The notes under the pieces are model-generated. The model was not told the origin of the DNA. It searched no databases and was given only the letters and a program-made list of their open reading frames with translations. DNA of 64,000 nt from NCBI GenBank assembly GCA_965153355.1, contig OZ231127.1, forward strand, positions 26,598,001-26,662,000, read 5' to 3'. Position 1 is the stretch's first letter. Each line of letters begins with the position of its first letter. Source of the DNA: Flaccisagitta enflata (Eukaryota > Chaetognatha > Sagittoidea > Aphragmophora). This document shows, piece after piece, positions 59,801 to 64,000 of the stretch. The position numbers were made by a program, and so were the translations under genes.

Positions 59801-60748
59801 AGATCTTTTCATTTTTCCACCCTTTGATTTCCTTCCCCATTTCCAAATCCTTTGATTTTATTCCCCCCTGCCGGGGGGGGGGGGGGGAATATGCAACTAC
59901 ATACAGGCCTGTCAGAATTTGATTATCTCTTCTAGAAACTGAAATATGTTTTCTTCGGTGGCACTTTGCGGGGTATTCCCTGTACGACAGATTTCGCTTT
60001 GTAGGGGTCCATAATTTGATGATTGTTACCATCTATGTTTTCCGGAAAATAAAATTTATAGGCTGTCTGTAAGTTTCAGTATGTCGGTCAATGGAGTCAG
60101 GATTACAATTGCAAACAGAACTGTCCGCTGTCCTCGCCACCTCAGTAATGGCATAATGAGCAAAAACTGAAAGCAGAGTAGCGGTATAAAGTTAATATAA
60201 TCAATGCGACCAAATAGGGCTCGACTTTCAATTGTAGCAGAATTGCAACTTGATGCACATCAGATCAACTAAAGGTAACAGTACATGATTCATCCGAAGA
60301 AGTGCCGTTAAACTCACCTACTAAGGAAATTGAGAAGAAACTGAAAAACTTCGAGTCGGACGAGATCGGCTAAAGATGGATGAGATAATAGCGAGATCAA
60401 TGGCTGAAAAACCGCGTCAACTTCCTTCTCGGTGATCAGCAAGCGGAAGTCGATGATTCCATTGTGACGCTGAAGAGTCTCTCGATCCGTCAATCGGTGG
60501 AACAATTCGGACAGATCTAAGACAGAAGAAATAGAAAATGGAAAAAGAAGAGAATGACAAGATTTAAATGAGGCAATGTGGCAGGGGTAGTGACGTCTAA
60601 AGAGAAAAGAGCAAAATTGAAAGAAGGCTTTCAGTATTTTCCTACCTCTCTTTAAGGTATGGCAGTCGAGGTGACAAATGCCAGCGGCGACATTTTGCAG
60701 TCCCGAAGCGAAACTCTTGAGAAAACATTTTGTACCAATGTTCGTCAT
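42494..60748 (-). CDS. Schlafen-like protein with two AlbA_2-type domains and a helical N-terminal region (11 exons, predicted 1130 aa)
   Basis: Exons by splice-site reading: 60748-60646, 60516-60318, 53604-53044, 51831-50883, 46079-45658, 45430-45313, 44663-44241, 44004-43894, 43557-43401, 43183-42925, 42584-42494. All junctions are GT-AG, all phases match, and the sum is 3393 bp. Residues 1-290 look helical, perhaps ARM/HEAT-like (LSHPSLADLVRLEVFQFLLN); 290-570 are acidic and Ser/Ala/Pro-rich. Domain 1 (about 570-784) has EDAFHEF (Glu586, Glu591), then ILNARRNGAVIFGAYG, then IEPVV and LFVIRIRV. Domain 2 (about 900-1101) has FNTNLGGVIVFGV, VGRVEGVRL, WLVRVEI and VFLRVGDVTRRIS. These match the Schlafen AlbA_2 pattern, the fold of tRNA/rRNA nucleases and of the worm PUCH piRNA nuclease. 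The Asp of the nuclease triad is not apparent in either domain, so a binding or scaffold role is possible. The most 5' exon could be preceded by others. Confidence 0.8.
42622..42790 (-). repeat. Palindrome-ended short repeat in the last intron of the Schlafen-like gene
   Basis: GTTGCGGACGGGTGGGCAGG...GACGAACCGACGAATC...AAAGTTGCGTGTCCGCAACT. It lies about 35 bp upstream (in transcript sense) of terminal exon 11. Confidence 0.65.
43566..43717 (-). repeat. Palindrome-ended short repeat abutting a 3' splice site
   Basis: AACAAGGCCGGATACACGGC...GGGCAGGAGCAGT...GAGTCGCGTGTCCGCGACT. In transcript sense its end GGCCTTGTTT is followed by only CATTTCAG before exon 9 of the Schlafen-like gene at 43557. 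Confidence 0.75.
43894..44004 (-). CDS. Exon 8 of the Schlafen-like gene: glycine loop of AlbA_2 domain 2
   Basis: A 111-bp phase 0/0 exon between acacag and CAG|GTGGGA. It encodes the most diagnostic piece of the protein, LSLFNTNLGGVIVFGV, the strand-loop-strand hallmark of Schlafen AlbA_2 domains. The residue after FGV is Phe rather than the His-Asp or Asp seen in nuclease Schlafens. Confidence 0.8.
44672..45112 (+). repeat. (GA)n and (GAAA)n purine tract in intron 6 of the Schlafen-like gene
   Basis: GA run to 44732 then GAAAGAAAGA units, with a duplicated CTGACAATCAGACAGGTAGG spacer at about 44920 and 45112. It begins about 10 bp upstream (transcript sense) of the exon 7 acceptor. Confidence 0.9.
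45658..46079 (-). CDS. Exon 5 of the Schlafen-like gene: core of AlbA_2 domain 1
   Basis: Begins after gacag in phase 0 and ends AACGGCAG|GTAGAA. Encodes ILNARRNGAVIFGAYG, a VVGFPLRL strand, IFIEPVV and a final LFVIRIRV strand, parallel to domain 2. An unusual Cys/Asn-containing insert (LTTDCSGTNNDCG) separates the last two strands. Confidence 0.75.
46635..46848 (+). repeat. Palindrome-ended short repeat inside the pyrimidine-rich intron
   Basis: TTTTTAGTCGCTAGCTAAGC start, CGGCCCCTGCCAACC and CAACCCACCCGC, end GTGTATTTGGCCTTGTT. Confidence 0.65.
47129..47384 (+). repeat. Palindrome-ended repeat, third 3'-end type, inside the pyrimidine-rich intron
   Basis: Shares the start (TTTTTAGTCGCGTGCTACGC, GTCCGTCGGTCCGTCC) with the family but ends CGACTTAGGTCTAATGACCT then TGTTTT. 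It interrupts a tandem TTCTTTCTTCTTCTTTTTTC array. Confidence 0.6.
48300..50882 (+). repeat. TGATTTCTTTC higher-order tandem array, intron 4 of the Schlafen-like gene
   Basis: From about 48350 to 49500 the period is 30 bp built from an 11-bp (TGATTTCTTTC) and a 19-bp sub-unit. From about 49760 to 50740 it is 15 bp (TGATTTCTTTCTTTC). The last 140 bp are TTACTTTCTTTC units up to the exon 4 donor. A 244-codon ISFFL-repeat frame is spurious. Confidence 0.95.
50883..51831 (-). CDS. Exon 4 of the Schlafen-like gene: low-complexity linker and start of AlbA_2 domain 1
   Basis: A 949-bp exon, acceptor ttttcag|CGACG and donor CTACAAG|GTAAAG. It encodes residues about 289-604: a helical stretch (RCLDFAARLLVSLHQLGV), an acidic Thr/Ala/Glu-rich linker, and the EDAFHEF motif that opens AlbA_2 domain 1. 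The donor lies directly against the tandem-repeat intron, and the first 140 intronic bases repeat GTAAG about ten times. Confidence 0.75.
51924..52520 (-). pseudogene. Tc1/mariner-type transposase relic
   Basis: Inverted ends CTATCTAGCTCAAAAGTA flanked by TA on both sides (51922-51923, 52521-52522). Minus-strand fragments read DSAPTHCNAT (the DNAP catalytic region), PGNIPDQNLIESFWFWMKKL (third catalytic acidic residue) and SMPRHMKAVVNAQGGHSKY followed by a stop, the classic Tc1 C-terminus. Frames are broken and the 5' half is deleted (597 bp against a usual 1.2-1.7 kb). It sits in intron 3 of the Schlafen-like gene, 92 bp before exon 4. Confidence 0.85.
54000..54894 (+). other. Region upstream of LINE ORF2
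   Basis: Probably the LINE 5' region or a decayed ORF1: an open stretch at 54498-54821 has no recognisable motif. The element's 5' boundary cannot be set from the sequence. Confidence 0.3.
54895..57766 (+). pseudogene. LINE ORF2 (endonuclease-reverse transcriptase), inactivated by an internal deletion
   Basis: Open from 54895 to 56952: an APE-type endonuclease (VVVETHLT, GGGIGIFV, AAIYRPPN, TGDFNLDLL, SGYTDHLPV), a basic linker, then the start of reverse transcriptase (NYRPISLLPIFSKIIERL, FNSQYGFRAGH, FCDLSKAFDTLNHDN). After 56952 the reading jumps to sequence equivalent to the RT thumb (LECINDFFKANQLKLNPKKT), so the catalytic F/YxDD region is gone. The C-terminal part is open at 57161-57766 (YHSFIQPHILYGLPAWGG) and ends in a Cys/His cluster (CNNPRCRDHRHH). 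Order and motifs fit Jockey/CR1-type non-LTR elements. It lies in intron 2 of the Schlafen-like gene, antisense to it. Confidence 0.92.
57767..58848 (+). mobile_element. LINE 3' UTR and tail
   Basis: About 1.08 kb after the ORF2 stop, ending GGGAAATAAACTTG followed by a (TTTGA)n tail at 58827-58848, a typical microsatellite-like LINE terminus. It contains a perfect 12-bp stem with a 3-base loop at about 57927-57953 (GTTTGTGGGCCA / TGGCCCACAAAC). Confidence 0.75.
59047..59257 (+). repeat. Palindrome-ended short repeat
   Basis: TTTTTAGTTGCGGACACGCA start, GTCCGTCCGTCCATCCG tract, CGCCCCTGCCCACCCG and end GCCGTGTATCCGGCCTTGTT. Confidence 0.7.
59584..59915. repeat. Unclassified repeat with CTTTGATTTCCTTCCCC motifs
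   Basis: Opposed ends TATAGTTGCACGACC and TATGCAACTACATACAGGCC enclose CTTTGATTTCCTTCCCC motifs and G/C homopolymers. A related stretch lies at 29771-30080, also with CTTTGATTTTCTTCCCCGCG and CAGGCCTGTGTATAGTT. Confidence 0.45.
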
Positions 60749-61040
60749 TTTTCAGTCCACCTCATTACATTATCTGGCATTTGAGCCGTCTGCCTAGCAA
60801 AATCATACCCTGGTCGATGGAAAGCAAAAACGATAGGTGAAATCATGCTCGTGATGAGACTGAAAACAAATCTAAACACTAACACTGTTAGTAACAGCGT
60901 CACCATCTGTAACATAGAACCGTAGAAACGAGATCACCAAGAATCATAAGCCAACTGTGAGTTTGTAAAATGTCTCCTTCAATGAAAAAGTAAAACGATC
61001 GTGAGAAATTTGGAACATCGCACTGTACACAAATACGTGA
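60749..61040. other. Short intergenic gap between the two head-to-tail genes
   Basis: This gap of about 300 bp must hold the 3' end of the DDX60-like gene and the 5' end of the Schlafen-like gene if both are transcribed separately. I see no AATAAA or ATTAAA on the minus strand and no TATA box. An in-frame TGA lies two codons upstream of the downstream ATG (TGA AAA ATG), which supports that start. Confidence 0.5.
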
Positions 61041-64000
61041 TTAAATCGTGTTGGTTTTGATGCCCGGAACGACTTTCCGGAAGCGCGTCTCGAACACGAC
61101 GGATAGATGTTTGAACGCGTTTGACATAAGTTCTTGTTCTGGTATCTGCTCCAGCGCAGTTGAAATGGTCCGGATGGTGAGAAAGAAATCGTTCAACAGG
61201 TCATAGATTTCGCCTGATTTGAGACCGTTATCGATGAACAACGCGGATGAGGATCCATGCTTGAAGAAATCCAGAGCGTAGGAATTCTTGAGGACGATGG
61301 TATCCAGACAAGGCAAAAGTTCCGACGTCAAGTTCATGCCAAGTGGCAGCAGCCTTTCAAAGTCCTCCCGCGGCAGGTCGGGGCTCAAGAGGTTTCGATT
61401 CTCTGATCCTGAGAGCCGAGAAATAACTGAAATTCCTGCTTGGTGCTTTCGTTGAGACTGTGGCTCTGAGAAGACATCGCAACGGGAGAGAGGAAGCTGT
61501 AGTTCCTGAGGCTTGCCATGGGTGACGCATCTCAGAAAGTTGAGGAAGGTGTCCAAAGTCTGCTGGTTCATGTCACTGACAGACGCGCTCATGTCTTCTG
61601 GCATCATGGGCAGTATGACTTTAGATCCACATGTGGGCTGTACAGCAAGAGTCGCCTCATCATCTTGTCGCAACCAACTTTTGGGAATTCTCTTGTGGCA
61701 GAATAAGTGGCAAAGAACTTCTACCAAACTCCTAAGGCTGTCCTCAGTGAATAACTGCTTCAGCCATGGTTCCTCGGCAAGAAAATCGGATTTGTCGTGT
61801 GCGTTCTTTCTTTTGTAGTTGAAAGTGCGCTTTTTATGGTCGTGGCAAGTGTGAGCGCCGAAACATGAATTACATAGGACATATTCCCATCGGCCATAGG
61901 TTGAGCACAAACCACATCGGTAATGCTTTTTTGTGAGCAGGATAACGTGGCATTGTCTGCACCCGTACCTTTCGTAGTTGTCGTGACTTGAAAGGGTTGA
62001 ACTTGGGAAGCATAGTGGTTGAAGAGCACCACCCTCTAATAATCCTGCAAAGATCAAGTTACCAGGCTCGTGGTAGTGCAAATGCGTCATCAGGCCGGCA
62101 TATCCTAATGGGGTACCATCCAGACGAATCAGTCTTTGTTGGAACAGCAAGTGGCAGCTGAAGAGAAAGTAATACCTGACTTGGTCATAGACAGTTGGTG
62201 ACCCATGGCTAAGAAACGAATTTTCAAGAGCAGACAGGATTCTAAGCTTTGCGTCGTCCTTGTCTTTCGCCCCACTCATGAGCAGAAACATCCTCAGAAC
62301 AAAACTGAGCGATAGAGGGTGGCGCCCCTTCAGTTTGGTGATGTTGGCTTCCAAGAGTCTGGAAATCTTTCCATGGGGGACGCCAAAAAAGACGGCGTGT
62401 CCTATGTTGTCAAATCCTCGACGACCAGAGCGGCCGGCCATCTGTCTGAATGCCAGAGCATCCACGTAGTAATCCTCACCGACAAACACGACACTCTTAC
62501 ACGGCATATGGATTCCCAAAGCCAAAGTGCTCGTGGCAATTACAACCTGAATTTTGCCCATGCGGAATAACATTTCAACGGCACGGCGATCATTTATGTT
62601 ACAACCAGCGTGATGATATCCGATTCCAAAACTAATCAGAGTCCGCATGCGCTCACTTGCTTTTCCGATAACTTGTTTAATTGAATCGTCACGGCCCGGC
62701 TCCATAAACAGATATTTCGATAGTTTTTCTTCTATCAAAAGGCAGCATTTTCCATGTTCCTCCCCTATATTGACGTCGGAATGGTCTTCCGCACCTTCCT
62801 TGGTAGGCGTCTGGTCTCGTGTGGCTTTAGACATTTGCAACAGTTTGTCTTCCAGCCTTTTCTTGCGTTGAAGTAAGGACTGAAGTTCGCGGTCCTTTTT
62901 CATTTCAGTCACGATGCTTTTCATGAGACCATCAGCAAGATTTTCTATGTCGGAGCGGTCACACCGAAAAACAATAACAGGAAGCTTCTGTTCTTTTCGC
63001 AATTGTTCCATTAATGCAGGGAAAAGAAGGCGGAACTCTTTACTCTCCAATCTTAAGGGTTTGTACGAATTCTCATGACGAGGTTTTTCTCTCTCTCCTT
63101 CAATCATAACTTCGCGAATGAGATTGGTGGTAATAGCCATGCTTTCTTGGGGCGATTTGATGCGGAAAATGCTTTCCAGCGTTTGCTTGACTTGGACTTC
63201 ATGGTTTCTCGCGTCTATTTTGTTGATAGGCTGTGCTGCTTGGAAAATTTTTCCCGGTTTTAGTTGATCGACTGCAACGAGATCATCTCCCTCAAGAGTT
63301 TTGAGGGCAGCAGATAAAAGAGAGTTCGTCTCTAGGGCCGACAACTTCATATTTTTTGGAAATCCCTTCTTTGCCAACAAGTTCGGATCAAGAAAACCAC
63401 ATGGATGAACGGAGTGCAGCTTGTTGTCTTTTTCATGGAAGACAGACATATTCAGGTCTGAATATCGCTCGTCGTAAATGACGACATTTACCACGGGGGA
63501 AATTTCCTGATCATGCTCATGTTTAAACTCGGCGATACTTTTTAGCCATCCGTGGAAAGATGAAGGGTCACCGATGGTGGCCGAGAGAGCTAAAAATGGG
63601 CACCGAATCATAGCAAGAATGTGCTCCCAAACCTCTCCTCCCATTTCTCCTCCCAGGCAATGCACCTCATCCAAAATAACGTACCTAATGCTCTTAACCC
63701 AGGCTTGCCTCTTTGGTGACAGAAGCAGTAACTCCAAACATTGTGGGACTGTGATCAGTACTTGACAATTCTCAGCATTTTGCTTGTAGTCCCTTGTAAA
63801 GGTGCCGGTTAAACTTTGGCCATCTTTCAAATTTTTTGTGTATTTGCCATAAATAGTTGCTGACACCTGGTTGACTAATGCCTTGGTGGGTGCAACATAG
63901 ACAACTACTCCATCGTCACTTTCTTTCAGGACCTTCTCAATGCAGTAATAAGAGCAAAATGTTTTTCCTGAAGATGTGGGCGCAACAATTAAGGCAGATT
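61041..64000 (-). CDS. DDX60: DDX60-like Ski2-type RNA helicase, C-terminal 985 residues (gene continues beyond the window)
   Basis: Predicted cytoplasmic superfamily 2 RNA helicase of the DDX60/Ski2-like group; vertebrate DDX60 is interferon-induced and acts in antiviral RNA responses. The frame is open from the window edge (first full codon at 63998) to the stop at 61041-61043. Visible in order: Walker A APTSSGKT (63983-63960), motif Ia APTKALV, motif II DEVH (visible residues 110-113), motif III SAT (139-141), motif IV region PVIVFRCDRS, motif V ATSTLALGIHMP, motif VI QMAGRSGRRGFD (about 518-529), then a long C-terminal region. Residues about 680-721 form a ZZ-like zinc finger (CRQC, CGLC, CNSC, CHDH). 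An ATG-only start would miss the Walker A, so the true N-terminus lies outside. Nearly 3 kb without an intron contrasts with the intron-rich neighbour. DDX60 versus another DExH paralogue is settled by the DEVH box and motif VI only by recall; orthology is not proven. Confidence 0.9.
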   Translation of the reverse strand, partial: SALIVAPTSSGKTFCSYYCIEKVLKESDDGVVVYVAPTKALVNQVSATIYGKYTKNLKDGQSLTGTFTRDYKQNAENCQVLITVPQCLELLLLSPKRQAWVKSIRYVILDEVHCLGGEMGGEVWEHILAMIRCPFLALSATIGDPSSFHGWLKSIAEFKHEHDQEISPVVNVVIYDERYSDLNMSVFHEKDNKLHSVHPCGFLDPNLLAKKGFPKNMKLSALETNSLLSAALKTLEGDDLVAVDQLKPGKIFQAAQPINKIDARNHEVQVKQTLESIFRIKSPQESMAITTNLIREVMIEGEREKPRHENSYKPLRLESKEFRLLFPALMEQLRKEQKLPVIVFRCDRSDIENLADGLMKSIVTEMKKDRELQSLLQRKKRLEDKLLQMSKATRDQTPTKEGAEDHSDVNIGEEHGKCCLLIEEKLSKYLFMEPGRDDSIKQVIGKASERMRTLISFGIGYHHAGCNINDRRAVEMLFRMGKIQVVIATSTLALGIHMPCKSVVFVGEDYYVDALAFRQMAGRSGRRGFDNIGHAVFFGVPHGKISRLLEANITKLKGRHPLSLSFVLRMFLLMSGAKDKDDAKLRILSALENSFLSHGSPTVYDQVRYYFLFSCHLLFQQRLIRLDGTPLGYAGLMTHLHYHEPGNLIFAGLLEGGALQPLCFPSSTLSSHDNYERYGCRQCHVILLTKKHYRCGLCSTYGRWEYVLCNSCFGAHTCHDHKKRTFNYKRKNAHDKSDFLAEEPWLKQLFTEDSLRSLVEVLCHLFCHKRIPKSWLRQDDEATLAVQPTCGSKVILPMMPEDMSASVSDMNQQTLDTFLNFLRCVTHGKPQELQLPLSRCDVFSEPQSQRKHQAGISVISRLSGSENRNLLSPDLPREDFERLLPLGMNLTSELLPCLDTIVLKNSYALDFFKHGSSSALFIDNGLKSGEIYDLLNDFFLTIRTISTALEQIPEQELMSNAFKHLSVVFETRFRKVVPGIKTNTI
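61837..61961 (-). other. ZZ-like zinc-finger segment inside the DDX60-like protein
   Basis: Three CxxC pairs (CRQC, CGLC, CNSC) followed by an H/C cluster ending CHDH, spaced as in ZZ zinc fingers, which bind two zinc ions and contact peptides such as modified N-termini. The segment lies in frame in the C-terminal half, well after motif VI. I do not recall a ZZ finger in human DDX60, so this may be lineage-specific; that part is memory, not a search. Confidence 0.6.

Larger units (their letters stand above)
53739..59982. mobile_element. 6.2-kb TA-flanked inverted-repeat element enclosing the LINE
   Basis: Left end TA|CAGGGAATACCCCGCAAAG and right end the inverse (CTTTGCGGGGTATTCCCTG|TA), with about 75 bp of inverted similarity. 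TA target duplication and a CAGGG start fit Tc1/mariner-like non-autonomous elements. The interior holds the LINE, a 59047-59257 short repeat and a TTGATTTCCTTCCCC-rich repeat, so later insertions have enlarged it. No transposase seen. Confidence 0.55.

Noticed and set aside
1-64000. Bacterial or organellar origin
   Set aside because: Multi-exon animal genes, LINE, Tc1 and SINE relics and the microsatellite density exclude it; no bacterial operons or ribosome-binding sites are seen.

Overview
The window is nuclear DNA of an animal, probably a marine invertebrate; I cannot assign a phylum. It has spliced genes with GT-AG introns, animal-type proteins (GIPC, a DDX60-like helicase, a Schlafen-fold protein), non-LTR retrotransposons, Tc1-like and hAT-like relics, and a very high load of microsatellites and short interspersed repeats. 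All three genes I can support lie on the minus strand.

Layout. Positions 1-16000 contain no host gene, only nested mobile elements: two copies of an ORF1-only non-LTR element (2461-3497 inverted, 7415-9874), an 8-bp-TSD inverted-repeat element (3665-4285), a TA-flanked inverted-repeat element (4786-5594), and a 5.5-kb TA-flanked element (10211-15745) that sits inside an older repeat and carries further repeats. Positions 18755-37082 hold a GIPC gene (GH1-PDZ-GH2 adaptor) of five exons. Its first coding exon is present twice (26126-26290 and 36918-37082), in two diverged copies of one segmental duplication, and every difference between the exon copies is synonymous. Positions 42494-60748 hold an 11-exon gene for a predicted 1130-residue protein with a helical N-terminal region, an acidic/serine-rich middle and two Schlafen AlbA_2-type domains. 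Its introns are full of transposons, including a LINE (about 54900-58850), a dead Tc1-like transposase (51924-52520) and a 4.8-kb pyrimidine-biased (purine-rich in the transcript) tandem-repeat intron. Positions 61041-64000 hold the C-terminal 985 residues of a DDX60-like Ski2-type helicase in one uninterrupted reading frame, with a ZZ-like zinc finger.

How the genes relate. The helicase stop and the Schlafen-like start are only 297 bp apart on the same strand. In vertebrates both DDX60 and Schlafens are interferon-induced antiviral RNA-directed factors, so this pair may be an innate-immunity neighbourhood; that is inference. GIPC is an endosomal trafficking adaptor with no obvious link to the other two.

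Repeat landscape. Two repeat systems dominate and I do not recognise either. One is a family of 150-370 bp elements that begins with the palindrome AGTCGCGTGCACGCGACT and ends in GGCCTTGTT, with interchangeable interiors. The other is a family with inverted arms (GGCAGCGGCCCCGAA...) that each enclose a private 15-21 bp minisatellite. One copy of the first family supplies the sequence immediately upstream of a 3' splice site of the Schlafen-like gene.
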